Positions 1 through 12,745 of a stretch of DNA of 64,000 bases are shown piece by piece. Source of the DNA: Ochotona curzoniae (Eukaryota > Chordata > Mammalia > Lagomorpha > Ochotonidae); assembly GCF_017591425.1 (NCBI RefSeq), contig NW_024466459.1, forward strand, positions 4,464,001-4,528,000, read 5' to 3'. The translations under genes and the position numbers were made by a program. The stretch's first letter is position 1. Each line of letters begins with the position of its first letter. A model generated the notes under the pieces. The model was not told the origin of the DNA. It saw only the letters and a list, made by a program, of their open reading frames with translations, and did not search any database.

Positions 1-2292
1 TCCCAGCCCTTCTGGAAGGCTCTGCGGCTGCAGCCTAGCAGGTGCAACTCAGAAAAAAACGTCTGGGTGCGGTATGGGCTGCGGATGTCCACAGGAAAGG
101 AGAAGGGATTGCCGCCACCCCTGGTTATGCAAGAGTTTGTTCCGTTAGCTTTCTGGGACTGGAGTTGAGAATTTCACATGGAGAAAAGATGGAAACAGAA
201 TGGAGGCCCGGGAAAGCTTGGGAAGATGGAAACCTGCAAGAAGAAAGAGGAGGATTTTAACAGTGACAGCGGGAATTCGAAGTTTCCCTAGACAAGGATG
301 CTGTCACGTCTCCGTTTGGGGCCATCGGATGCCACCCTGTTCCCAGACCAAAGTTGTACACCAAGGAATAGATGGCAAGGCTTGCTGGCTGGGCATCCGG
401 CTGACTCCGGCGTTTGCAGCCCAGTAAGCTGATACAGCAGAAGGTTCTTAATTTTTGTTGTTGTCGTTTGTTTCTGAGGACCGCACATTGAGGAGTAAAC
501 AGTGGCTCCCACGGCCGACGGGGACTCCGATGGACTGCTGTTGAGCTATTGCCTGGTCTGCAGTCCTGGCTGGGTGAAGCGGGGGGGTGCTACCGTCATC
601 AATTAAATGCGCACATCAGGGTGGACATTTAGTATAGCATTCCAAGCGAAGCTACTCCTGGAGCTAACAAACAAATGGCTTATACTCTGATGTCACTGGG
701 AGCTAAGAATTTTCTAGAAGTGTCCTCATCCGATTCCTCTTTGCAGAGGTGTGATTTATTTCAAACCACAATGAATATTGCTCTTTAGCAAGAACACGTG
801 TGTCTAAATAACTCAGACTGAATTTTTGAAAGCGTCCCGTGAGTCAATTTGAATACAGTTTAGGCTGTTACTTCTCAAAAGTTCCAGATTAAATGCTGGA
901 GGAACAGATGGCTCCTTCCGTGCCTCTTCCAGTTCCATGCAAAAAAATCAAATTGACAAATCCCCCAAGCTGCCTTGTCTGACCAGAAGATGGCGCAATC
1001 TGAAAATCTATTTCTGGTTCTTGATTAGAAACAAGGGGCTTCTGTTTTTCACGTTGAGGTCAAAGACGCCAAGCAAAATTGAAAGGAGACCAAATGTTAT
1101 AAAAGACCATAATTCATATCCTGAAGATTCTTCCAGTCCCTGGAGGGATATTTCTTTGGGAAAGGTTTGGGGGGGGGAAATAAAAAACCTGAACAAACAA
1201 AAGAAATCATTTCAGGACATTTTGGGAATTTTAGAAAGAGCTTCCCACTTGTGTGTGTTTGTGCGTGTGTGTGAGAAAGATATCAAAACAAAGCACTTCT
1301 ATGTCGTTGTAAATAACAATTTGGGGTAGGGACTGGGAGAAGGACTTCAATTCCTTTTCTAGAAATAAACCTCTTTTATGATTACAGCTCCCTGACCTTT
1401 CTCGGTGCCCCCCCCTCCCGGAATGGAGACTTCTTTGCTTACACAATTGAGCCATTCGGCCTCTTTCTGTTCATGGAATTTGAGCACTGGAAAGGAGTTT
1501 TGAGAACATTTGGTTCAGATGTTACCCAGCAAAGAAACTGTCCTTGTTCTCTCCCCGGGCCGGTGGTGGAAATCCAGCTGTCTGTGAATGTGACATGACA
1601 ATGACGTGTTCACGCCCTCTTTCCTTAGTCCTCAGACTAACACAGGAGGTGTTGCTTCTGCGGCTGCCTTGACGCCTACTCCTGCCAATGCTTGCTGAGC
1701 AGCATTGCTTCGCAGTTCACTGGTTCCATGCGTTGGTATTGACCTGGAGCCTCCTGAGCTAGTGATATGACCCAGCCAACATGCCTGACACTTCAGCATC
1801 CGATACCAGCACCTGTGACCTAAGGGTGAAACCGACGCTGACCAATCAAGGGACTGGTCCCAGGAAAGACAGCTCACCAGCAACGGTGAGGGAGAGGGGC
1901 TTGTGATAAAACCTTGTCCATCTGGCCCGGAGTGGACCACAAGGGCTTCGTGTCATCTGAATCTCACACGGATGACTGTGAGGCACAAAATCGACTATCA
2001 ATGGATCATGAAAGACAGTGAAAGAAAGAGGCATCGGCGAAACTTGGAACTCCCATAGGAGTTTTCATGGCTCCCTGGAAGCAGGTTTCTTGTCAAGAAC
2101 ATCACATACTCCCTACAGTTCAGCAGTGTTTCTCTACCATAATGCTATTGAAGTTTTGAACTTGGTAATTCTTTGTTCAAGGAAGCTGTCCCAAGCAGCA
2201 ATTGGCCTCTGCATGCCGGGTGCTGCTAATACTCCTCTGTATACTCCCCAAGCTGTGACAACCAAAACGTATTTTGAGGCATCGTCAAAAGT
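1..2292. other. no gene recognised
   Basis: Moderate GC and only short open frames without codon bias or known motifs. A CpG-rich promoter is not evident. I recognise no repeat family here with confidence. Confidence 0.4.
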
Positions 2293-2990
2293 CCCCAGGG
2301 GATTAGGTCACCTGGTTTGGGCCCTTGGGCCCACTTGCCAGGGGGGTGCTGGGTTCGTGAGCCTCTGGAGCAGGGGATCTGGTGGAACTCGGGTTGCGCA
2401 GCCAGGGTCTCTTGGCCCATCTGTGAAGTGGTGCCAGGTTCATGAGCTCCAGAGGCGGGGGATATGGCAGGGCTTGGGTGCCTGGTCCAGGTACTGGGGC
2501 CACCTACTAGGTAGGTGCCAGGTTCTTGATCCTGGAGGCTGGGGATCTGGTGGGGTTCGGGTCGCCTGGCCTGGGTCCTTGGACTTGCCTGCAAGAATAT
2601 ACCCTCCTCAGTGAAAAAGGTGGAGCAGTGGACACAGACCTTGATGCACATGGAGCCCACTTGGCAGCTGCTTGTTATCGCAGCAGAAGGAGGAGGAGAA
2701 TACAGCTAACTATACAACCCAGCCAAACGATGACCGCAAAAATCTAGGTGAATGGAGACCATGTCAGCCAATGGACATTGAGAGGGCTCCTCATCCTTGA
2801 ATCGGTGAAATTGACAGCATTTCAGAGCTATCCAAACCCCTTGGGCAGAACCCTCGGAACACTGCACACACGGGACCGGTGTGGATATCAGGTGGTGGTT
2901 CCCCATCCTGGGCACTGGGGCATTTGGGAAGCTGGGTGTGGCATTCTGCTTTCTCTCTCCTCTGCCCCTGGAAATAAGAAGAAGAAATAG
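2293..2990 (+). repeat. dispersed element with about four tandem ~83-bp units, L1-5'UTR-like
   Basis: Bases 2293-2600 are about four diverged units built on 'ggggatctggtgg...gcctgg...gtgccaggttc(a/t)tga...ctcc(a/t)gagg', with starts near 2293, 2372, 2457 and 2542. They are followed by a non-repeated part (2600-2990) that aligns loosely with 42890-43110 ('gtcagccaatgga', 'gaagctgggtgtggc', 'ttctctctcctctgcccc'). Monomer arrays followed by a common tail are the layout of some L1 promoters, but no ORF1 follows. The L1 assignment is inference; an ERV is possible. Confidence 0.45.
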
Positions 2991-4930
2991 AAAAATTGGA
3001 AATAATGATTTCATCCACTTATCCCTAAACCTTGATCCTTCCCATCCTGATCAACCATGTCATTATCAGGGGGCAGGGGAAGAGTCCCCAGGGAAAGAAA
3101 ACGCCTCCCAGCTGGGAACCACCTCAGTGGATCACGCACTGATGGTTAGCGTCCTAAGCATCCTATGGCTTCCAAGTATCATCAGTACCTTCTAGGAGAG
3201 GTTGAACTGCTTCAATTCATCCTAGTGAGTATGAAGCGATTTCACAATACATCCCTGAATTTCGTTTCCCTGATGTCCAATCACCTTGAGCACCTCTTGG
3301 CACTCTGAGGCTTCAGATTATGTGCCAGTGTTTAGGGCCATCACCTGGGACAGACACGTTTTCAGGATGATGGTGATGTTGGCTGTTGCAACAGCTGGAG
3401 AATTACCAGATTCTTTCTCACAGTGTTGAACCACTTGGGCTTGTAGGTACCTTGTAGTTTTGAATCTAGGGACTGAAAATGGATGATGCGGATGGCAAGG
3501 TTTCTTCATGGTCCAGTTTAGGGGGAGAATAGTCTGCTCTGGAGAGTGTCTCTTCTGTTTCCTGTTTGCCACAGAACCCAACTCAGGAAAATGTTCAAGA
3601 GAATCCTGTTTTTGCCACAGAGAGGTCCCAGAGGCTAAGTGAAAGGCAAGAGGCGTTTTCATTCTTACTCAGCAATAGAGAAGTTCTCTTTTTCTTGTAC
3701 TCTACTGAAAAGTCAAACTTCTAGGAGCTTTAATGGGGCATTTAAAAAAAAAAACACCATTGCACTCCTAGAATGGCTTATTAGTAAATGTCCAAAGTGT
3801 GACGTAGCTGAGAACTTTCTCCTGAGGAGCAGTGGGCGTGTGAAGTCCCCTTGACCCTACAATTCAGATGGGAAGGTGCCACCCAGAGATGCTCTGGCCA
3901 CGTCAGGGGTCAGATACTCCCATGGGATGCTGTATTTCACGTGAAATAAGACGTGACTTGTCCTAGTTCATGGTAAGGATCTAGAAACAGGTGTTGTGTC
4001 ACCCCTCGGTGTGATGGAGTGACGTGTCCATGAACCAAAGACTGCCCATCTGCACCCCAATGTCACAGTCGAGGGGGGATAACTTCCCAGAGAAGGAATT
4101 GTTTGTTTCCTTGCCATGAACACAGCCCATGTTATGCCAGTGTAGCACTGTGTGTCACTGTCCCAGGGGACCTCAGGGATCACCCAGGGACAGCGTCCAA
4201 GGAACTGCCTTCCGATTCAGTGGCCATACCGAGAGCCTAATGGTTTTAAACACTGCAGAGTGATGCTGCAACAGAATGGAGGAGTCAGACGTTATTATTA
4301 TTTTTTTTCCAACAGTAGCCCAAAGGAGTCCCTCTCACCATGAGAACTTGTTTCTTTGGCCCTGAAACCTTTATCTCACTCCATTTATCCTGCTCAATTA
4401 TTTATTTGCTGCAAATAGTTTAAGGACAATAGACAACTGAGTGGAATTTGTTCTGATCACAGTTTTGAACTGCCAGCAGGGCATAGGGCAGTGCAGCTGC
4501 AGGAGCCTCCCGCTAGGAGTAAGTGTTCATTCTTTGCTCCGGGAAGGTGGGGTCCTGACATGCAGACCGGCCTGCGGGCGATGCCCCCGCCGTCAGACTG
4601 TCGGAGGCTTGTACAGCAGGCACAAGAGCTCTGCTGTTCTCTAGCTGAGGCCAAGCAGAGCAACAGCTTGGCTTCAGCTGTAAATTCTAAGGCTAGTAAG
4701 AAAATAAACAGGTTTCGAAGGGGGAGGGTGTTAGTGAAGAAATGTACTTATAGTGGGCACAAACACAGACCAAGCCTGTGGCACAGACCCTTCTTGTACC
4801 CAACAGAATGTCTTTCCCTGGGGAATTCTTGCAGGACTAAAGTTGCTGTTCTAGCCTGTTTGAAAAAATGCAGTTCAAAATCTACTCTTTGTTCATCATC
4901 ATATTAGCTCTTCAATCCTAGCATTAACTT
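2991..4930. other. no gene recognised
   Basis: No splice-bounded open frame, RNA gene or repeat family could be identified. Open frames are short and overlap on both strands. Confidence 0.35.
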
Positions 4931-5278
4931 AAAAAAATATTCATTTATTTGAAAGGCAGAGTTTCAGAGAGGGAGGGACACACACACACGTAAAGAAAGA
5001 GCGAGTGAGGTAGAGAGAGTGAGAGAACTTCCACCTGTCAGTTCACTGCTCAAGTTGCCACAACAACCAGAGCTTGGCCAAGCCAAAGCTAGCAGCTTCT
5101 TCCAGGTCTCCCATGTGGGTTCAGCGGCCCAAGGACTTGGACCACTTTCTGCTTCTTTCTCAGGGGGCATTAGCAGGGAGCTGAATCGAAAGTAGAGCAG
5201 CCAAGACTTAGATCAGCACTCAGATGGGATGCTGGCCCTGCTGGTGGTAGCTTAACCTACAATGCCATGGTGTTGTCT
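4931..5278 (-). mobile_element. C-SINE (older lagomorph type), full length
   Basis: Reads in reverse: A-tail/'tatttgaaaggcagag' end, 'caagttgccacaacaaccag', 'ggtctcccatgtgggt', 'gcagggagctgaat', and a head at about 5270. About 340 bp, the normal size for the family. Confidence 0.85.
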
Positions 5279-5614
5279 TCTACTATTGACTTCTGACACA
5301 TGAAATAGAGGAAGAAGTATCTTTACTGTGCTGAATAGTGAGGACGCCCTGGTGCCCTGATCTTTCACTTCCTTTTCAAAAAGGAATTGAGGAACAAGTG
5401 AGAGTCCACTGAGTAGTGAGCAGCAAATGTTCTAATGAGAAAGTGAAGATCCACACTCCACAGACAGGCGGGGCTGTACTCAGAGGGGAGTAGGGCCATG
5501 TCTCTAGACTGTCTGCCATCATGTGGATCACTGAATGAACAGGAAAGAAAGTGGATTCTCCTTCTTCAGCCTTCTTCATGTGTTAGAAAGGCACCGTTAC
5601 CGACAGAATGACTA

Positions 5615-5868
5615 GGAGAGACAACAGCTGGTTCCATCAGCTGGTTTACTCCCCAAGTAACTGTAATGGCTGGGGCCAGAACTGCATCTGGGTCTCCCAT
5701 GTGGGTGCACATATTTGGGCCACATTCCATTGCTTTTTCAGGCACCTTAGCATGCAGGTGGATTGGAAGTGAAGCAGCTGGGATCTGAACCGACTCTCCT
5801 GTGGGATGTTGGCTGTGGCTGATTGGCTGTGCACTCCATGGTGGTCCCAGGGATGTGCATTCTCACAA
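5615..5868 (-). mobile_element. C-SINE, partial
   Basis: Contains 'ctggtttactccccaag', 'gggtctcccatgtgggtgca' and 'ggattggaagtgaagcagct'; lacks the 3' end (the left side here). Confidence 0.8.
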
Positions 5869-5869
5869 C

Positions 5870-7562
5870 AGGGAGGAATACTCATGGCTTTTTCATTAGG
5901 GTGGTGTTTCCTGTCCTTTAGCACACTAATGTACTACCATGAATACATAATGAGCTCACTTTAGTCTTGGTTCCTACATCAGGGTGAGCTGGGTCCAAGC
6001 AAGGGTTTGTTTACTCTCAGAATAAGGAGCAGTAATGCCATAATCCCTCGATGTTGAGATTACTTGGAATTCCGTTCTGTAAAGCCATGTGGGGTTAGCT
6101 TAATGCTTATCACTTGTCTACCTTAGTCATACAAGCTTGAAACATATAGCTTCCTACATAAAGCTTGAAACACCTTCTCTTGTACCTGTCTCCATTTTAA
6201 TTCAAATAGATTTATTAACTTAAATCAACGAGTAGCATCTAAAAATGAAAAAACAATGGAAGCAATTGGTGGGCAGTGGTGTCTTTGACAGTGTGTCTTC
6301 CAGAATGAAGTTTTGGTATCAGAAACTTCTCATTTTTCATAAATTGCTATACACTGTTCTTCAGATGTGAAGGAATGATGAAGATGATGCATTTCCCAAG
6401 ATTTATTGAGTGTCAATCAGGAACCAAACATGGGCTACTGCTGGGCGTTCTAATCAGGATCTCCTAACCCATTGTGGTTCAATTTTAAGAAGTAGAATTC
6501 TTGTTGCTACTCACTACACAAGAGGAAACCAAGGCTGAAGAACTTGGAGGGAGTCTGTGCATGCTGCCCGGGGAGTGAGTTGCGAGGGAAGCATTTGCCA
6601 GCTCCCCTGCCAACCCCCAGCAAGAGGCAGCATCCTTGCCAGCAGTGGCTGCCATGGCCTGGACGGCAGCAAGTCCAAGCGGGACTGTGAGGGTGAGGCG
6701 CTTCCACAGTGCTCTGTGGAATTTCCTGTAGGCCAATACAGTTGCATGTGAGACAGTGACTGGGGTGGATGGGCAGGCTAAGTTTCGACCTCAGGTCTGA
6801 AGAATGTGTGGGGAATCGGGAGGCGGAAGGGTTTGAGAACCAGCTATTTCCCTCTTGTTTGTTTTGTGGCACCTTCATCATTGGGCAAACAAACCAAGAT
6901 GATGAATCTTGAGGAAAGCTTAAAATTTTAGCCATACTTTCTGTATCTCCTGTTCTCTTTCACAAAGCAGTTGTTAAAAAAAAATCAATAATTAGTATAC
7001 GTATTGCTATTTTTTCCTGCATTTTGCGGTTGACCTTAGATTGTTCATTCTATTTCGTCCTTGTTTCCCTCAGATTTTGCTAAATCAGTCTGTCATTAAT
7101 TGCTCATTTTTATCATCATTATCATCGGTCAGGGTCCTTCTATCCTCTCCCCATCTCTATCTTTGTCTTCTCTAATTATCATAAACAACTATAAAAAGCT
7201 TGGTCCCTTTGCTGCTTAGATGATGCATACAGGGGCCCCTCCTGTTTTTGCACCATCATCAAAACTCAGCAAAATCACAGGTCTCAGGCTTTCTCGGCTT
7301 CCCCGGCTTGTTCTGGCTTCTGTCTTAGGGGGTCTTAGCCAGACTCTGTTTTCATGTAACCCAGGAGCATTCTACTGCTCTTTGGGGCCAGATTCCAAGG
7401 TGGAAGTAGCAGTTGCCTTCCATCGTTTCTGGAACGAAAGCTTCTTTCTGGCACTTTCGTTTCTCCCAGGATCTCTGACAATGAAAATGGGAGTAAAAAT
7501 GACACCAGAACTGGCTCGTTACATGTAAGAAAGAAATAATAGTGTCAAAAGTGAAAGGCAAG
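5870..7562. other. no gene recognised
   Basis: AT-rich with short open frames only. I see no exon, RNA gene or clear repeat. Confidence 0.35.
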
Positions 7563-7564
7563 CA

Positions 7565-7905
7565 GCTGGCACAACAATGTATGTGGCAGGCTAGTCCTCC
7601 TTCTGCAGCGCCAGCATGTCATAGGAGCACTCGTCCAAGTTCTGGTGGCTTCACTTCTGACCCAGCTTCTCGCTAAGAGCCTGGGAAAGCAGCAGAGGCT
7701 GTCTCAAGCTCTTGGGTCCTTACATCCATATAGGAGAACTGACAAAAACTCCTGGCTCCTCGTTTTGGACTTGCCCAGCTGTGGTTGTTACAGACATCTG
7801 GGAAGTGAGCCAGTGGATGAGAGACTTTCTCTTTCTCTTTGTCTTTTCCTCTCTCTCTGTAACTAATTCAAGTAGCAATAAAATACATTTTTTTTTTTTT
7901 AAAAG
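7565..7905 (+). mobile_element. C-SINE (older type), full length
   Basis: Head at about 7565, 'cttctgacccagcttctcgc', 'ctcctggctcctcgttttgg', 'ctgggaagtgagccagtgga' and a T/C-rich 3' end. A second SINE begins in its A/T tail. Confidence 0.8.
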
Positions 7906-7912
7906 GAAGACA

Positions 7913-8035
7913 GGGCCCAGTGCAGTAGCCCAGTGGCTAAAGTCCTCGCCTTGCATGCACTGGGATCCCATATGCGATGCATTTCCTTCTCTCTATATAT
8001 CTGACTTTACAATAAAACAAATATTTAAAAAAAAG
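7913..8035 (+). mobile_element. internally deleted young C-SINE (about 120 bp)
   Basis: Clean pika-type head ('gggcccagtgcagtagccca' to 'gggatcccatatgcgatgc') joins directly to the 3' end ('cttctctctatatatctgac', 'aataaaacaaatatttaaa'). The central two thirds (about 200 bp) is missing. Confidence 0.85.
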
Positions 8036-8039
8036 AGTG

Positions 8040-11000
8040 GGTAGGGGATGAAAAATGAGTAATTTCCATACTACTTTTCTGTGGTAAGCCATGTCAAAAT
8101 ACTGAAGGCTTGTCTCAGTGAAATCAGCTTTTCTCCTCAAGCTCAAAATACGTGCACTTGAACAATTGGTTTTTTTGTTTGTTTGTTTGTTTCTGTTTTT
8201 CTGTAAAAGGCAACACATACAGCCCTGTCCCCGAGCCTCTTTCTCCTTTGAGACAGAAATCCCATTTCCTGAGTTTCACATGGAATTTTGGCTACAAAGA
8301 ATATTGAACATTCCTTCTGCTTAAAAAAATAAATCAATGCTCTAGTTCCCTGCTCTTTCCCTTTCATTTGCCAGTTGCTCGTGTTGACTGAATGCCTGAA
8401 CTTAGGCCTGATCAGTGAACTGACATTCAAAGGAGATCCTTGTGTTCAAAGTCCGCAGTGCCTCAACAGGAAAAGGGTTTCAGATGTAAATGCGCTTCTT
8501 TTTTCCCTCCTCTCCCACTTCCTCCCCTTCTGCTGAGAATCCACGTGAAAAATGAAACAAAGTAGAGTGGATAATCCCATTCTGAGCCATTGTCTTGAGG
8601 TGATATTCCGTCAGGGTCAAGGAGTGAGCGGGCTGGGATTATTTGTCTGGGAAGCTTCAGAACTCCGAAAACAAGGTTGTCATCAAGGTTGTCACTCAAC
8701 ACCTGATTATTTGAAGTGTTTGAAATTGGAAACTGACCTCCAGACAGCTGACCGTCCAAACACAGACCGCGGCTTTCTGCACCCCCTTGGGACAGGCCAC
8801 CTGACACTGGTCATTATGCATGCAGCTTCCTGGAGTTCCTACCAGGATGTGGGCGAAGAGCTTTATTCCGTATCGTTATCTTATCTGTTCATCCACGTCT
8901 GTTCTTGGATGTAAGGAGTGGTCCGGGACAGCACAGATCCCAAAGGCTGACAGAAGGGGGCACTTGTAGTTTTAAAAACAACAAACAGACAAAACCCCAC
9001 GGTTTTGCTTTTTTATGTAATAGGGTTTTCTCTGTGTTTGTGTTTGGAACCGGTTCTTTTCCCAGCTGTTTGTAGCGCCAGATGTTCTCGCTGTGAGGTT
9101 TGGGGATAGAAGGTCCTCCGAGGCCCCAGCACATGTTGTCTCCGGCACCTCCACCACTCCCCATGGTAGTTGCACAGAACAATCCACTATGTTCTCAGTT
9201 CTGCAGCTTGGAAGTCTGTGCATCCCTCTAAATGTGGAAAATGAAACACGACCAAGCAGGAAGGGTGACAATCGTAAGGTATAGAGAAAATCCAAAAGGA
9301 TGAAAAGCTGGACAACAGGAGACTGGCAATGTTTGCACTTGGCAAAGATTATTGGCAAAGAAATGCAACACAATACAGCAGTGGAGTCCCCTCCCCCAAA
9401 ACGGATTATTCACGCCTTTTGTTTTCCATTAAGCAAAACGTTGAGTTGGATGAATTTTAATTTTCCATCAAAACAACTCATTTTCATTTTTGTAGATCTC
9501 AGGAAGAGGGAGGAAATGAGACAATGAGATCTGTGTCTCAGCTCATATTTTATTCACTTTTGAGTTGAATCACGTACAAATTCCAATGTCAGGCTAGTTT
9601 GGACTCACAGAAATGGCAATTTCACAGGGTTCAGCCTAATCCAACTGCAAATGGGGCAACAGAGGTGAGGACGTAGCGTGCAGAATGCTCACATACGTCA
9701 CGCCGACCCGTCTTAACCCGTGTGGCTGGTTAAGGGTGATTCGGTCCTTTCTATTGAATTTCCTAATGAGGGTGATGCCTTGGCCTGTGGGCCAGTTCTG
9801 GTTTGTTTCTATGTGATCCATGAGCCAAAAGCAGTCTTTATATTTTAGAACGTCCATTAACAAAATAAAGTGGAAGAATACACAATTGAAACCTTACATG
9901 GCTCTCAAAACTTGAATATTTACGACCTGACCCTTTGCAGAAAAAGTTTTATTGAGATGCAGCTAGGTTTATTGGTCGACATTCAGGCAAGAATGACAGA
10001 ACTGAATAGTTAGGACAGGACCCCGAGGGCTTGACAAAACTTGTTTACTTTCCAGTACCTGACCTAAGTTAAGACATTAAGGGCTCTCCTAAGGAGCAGA
10101 CCTTCCTTGGGGTGGGACAGAAGCTGGGTTTTGAGGCTGGGGAGGAGGCGGGGAGGTAAGGCATAAGTTGTTGAAGGAGTTTTGGGTGCAAAGATGGAAG
10201 TTAGTCTGTGTGTCTGGAAGGGAGCCTAAGGAGAACAGAGGACAGGAACGCCACAGCCTGGGAAGCTGGCCAGTACTGTGCGAAGTCCTGCCCTTACCCC
10301 AGTCACTTCACAGATGCTCCTAGCCTCTCCCAACCCCCAAGAGAAGCATCCCAGAAGAGTCTTCTCTGTGCAGGCGCCAGTGGCTCTCCAGTCTGGGTAA
10401 CAAAAGCTCTAGAGGAATTTCAATGGTTTCCCTTCCAGGCCAGCTGTGTCCTTGAGAGGAAGGTGGGGGAGAGGAAATGGCAGGACCCTCTGGGGACCCG
10501 TACACACTTCGCTCTGAACGCAAGCTGCGGCTCTCAGTTCTTTGCTGAGGTGCCCACCTAGCCTGTCAGGTGGACTGATTTTTTTTTTTTAAACATTTAT
10601 TGAAAACAGAACATTTTAAATAAATTTAATGCAGACACAGTTCTACGATTGATTTGCTGCTACCTTATTTTGGGGAACGGGAGATGCAGGGGAGATCCAA
10701 AGGCCTGGGCAAGCCCCAGTGTTCAGGACGGTAACCTAGGAGACACATGAACTTACATATCCTTTGCTCCACAAGCATCAGTTAAAGACAATAAAGCCTG
10801 TTTTCTACCAACAAGGTCTTCAGAACTACAAAATTGACAGGTGCCTGAGATACAAGCTTCCGGCCGATGGGCCAGGAGCTGTTGATGAATGCACTTCCTC
10901 TGTAAACTCAGATACCCGGATAGCTCAGGTACTCTCTGCTTCATGCCTGAAATTCTTTTGTTAGGGAAGGTAAGAACCTCTATTCTAGCCATCTCTGCTA

Positions 11001-11095
11001 TCAGGTGAATATATTAACATAAATATGCCTGCATCTCGTAACGGAATGCCTGGGTTCTAGTCGGGGCTCCACTTCAGAGTCCAGCTTCCTATTAA
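8040..11095. other. no gene recognised
   Basis: About 3 kb with no exon-like signal. It holds a short GTTT repeat near 8173-8190 and a T-run near 10580. No repeat family identified with confidence. Confidence 0.35.
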
Positions 11096-11099
11096 GCAT

Positions 11100-11300
11100 T
11101 GTGCACCCTGGAAGGCAGCAGATGCTGGCTCAAGTAGTTAGGTTATGCGCGTCTCTCCCCCCTCAACTTTAGACACTCACATTGAATTCTGGACTCCTAG
11201 CTGTGGTCCGGCCCAGCCCTGTTACAGGTAGTGAAACAGCAAGTGAAAGATTTCTGTCCTTTTTTTTTTCTTAAATCTCTCTGTCTTTCCTACAGAGAAT
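11100..11300 (+). mobile_element. old C-SINE fragment
   Basis: Diverged 3' half: 'ggactcctagctgtggtccg', 'gcccagccctgttacaggta', 'gtgaaagatttctgtcc', then a T-rich tail. Confidence 0.6.
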
Positions 11301-11344
11301 GAAGCTAAATGGTCAGAATTTCTAAAAGAAAAACAAAACCCCAA

Positions 11345-12745
11345 TTTATGTTCATTTATTTTATAGCTTGCTACCTTGTCAAACACGAGTTCCAGGAGTC
11401 TCCGTCGAGTCCTTTGGTTCTCTTAGGTTCAGAGTCATGTCGTCTGTGAATAAGAACAGTCTGATTTCCTCATTTTCCATTGGAATTCCGTTGATTTCCT
11501 TTTCTTGCCATGTAGCTCTGGCTAGGGCGTCCAGCAATGGTGCAAGTGGACATCCTCGTCTGGTTCTGCATCTTAGTGGAAAAGCTTCCAGCTTTTCCCT
11601 CTTCAGCGTGATGCTGGCATTGGGGTTTTTCACATGTTGCTTTGATTGTATTGTGGAACATTCCTCCTATGCCTATCTTGCTTAGGGTTTTTAGCAGGAA
11701 GTGGTGTTGATTTTTATCAAATGCTTGCTCTGCATCTATTGAAACGATAATGTGGTTTTTAGTCTTCATTTTATTGATGTAGTGTATTCCATATATCGTT
11801 ATGTGTATGTTGAACCATTCCTGTGTTCTGTCTGATGTATTATTGCATTCTGTTAGTATTTTGTTGAGGATTTTTGCGTCTAGGTTCATCGGGGATACCA
11901 ATCTGTAGTTTTCTTTCTCTTGTTTCTCTATCTGGTTTTAGTACTAATGTGATATTGGGGTCACAGAAAGAGTTTGAAAGGATTGTTCCTCTTCTATTGT
12001 TTTGAATAGCTCGTGGAGAATTGGGGTAAATTCTTCTTGAAATGTTCGGTAGAATTTAGTGGTGGAGCCAGCTGGTTCAGGGCTTTCCTTTGTAGGTAGG
12101 GTTTTAATTACTGATTCAATCTCTGCACTGGTTATAGGTCTGTTTAGGATTTTAATTATCTCGTGTTTCAATGTTAGTAGCTTGCATGTGCTCATTTCTT
12201 CCAGATTTTCTGATCTATTGGCATATAGTTGTTCATAATAGTTCCTGATTCTTCTCTCTCTTCCCTTCACTCCCTCTCATTAGTTGGGCTAGAGGAATGT
12301 CAATTTTGTTAATTTTTTTTTCAAATAACCAGCTCTTTGATTTGTTCATCTTATGTATTTATTTCATCACTTATTTTAATTATTTCCTTCCTTCTGCTAT
12401 TCTTGGGTTGGTTTTTCTCTAATTTTTTCAGCGTCTTCAGATGTATAGTTAGTTCATTTACTTATTGCTTTTCTAGTTTGTTAATGTAGGCCTGATTGTA
12501 ATGGACTTTTAGGACTGCTTTTTGCTGTGTCCCTCATGTTTTGGTATGTTGTGTTGATGCCTTAATTCATTTCAAGGACTTTTTAAATTTCCTTTTTGAT
12601 TTCTAGTATAGCCCTTTTGTTCTGTTTCCAAGAGTTTGTGTATCTTCTGGGGTATTTTGTTTTGCTGGTTTTCAGTTTCACTCCCTGAGAATATGCATGG
12701 TACGATTTCAATTATTTTAAACTTGCTGAGGCTTATTTTATGGCC
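11345..12745 (-). mobile_element. L1 ORF2 reverse transcriptase segment, inverted half of a twin-primed L1
   Basis: Minus-strand frames carry L1 ORF2 motifs with frameshifts: RNYYEQLYANRSENLEEM, LPTKESPEPAGSTTKFYRTF, IISIDAE-type 'IVSIDAEQAFDK', REKLEAFPL, and FTDDM in place of the catalytic FADDM. It covers roughly the first half of ORF2 through the polymerase site. It lies immediately left of the plus-strand 3' half of an L1. Not coding-competent. Confidence 0.9.

Noticed and set aside
937..1329. 130-codon open frame
   Set aside because: Lysine- and asparagine-rich, spans homopolymer runs, no recognisable domain and no gene context.
2226..2660. Open frames on both strands, rich in Pro and Gly
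   Set aside because: They follow the GC-rich tandem units; both strands are open and no codon bias or splice context is present.
8972..9373. 133-codon minus-strand open frame
   Set aside because: Overlaps open frames in other phases, no domain, no supporting splice sites.
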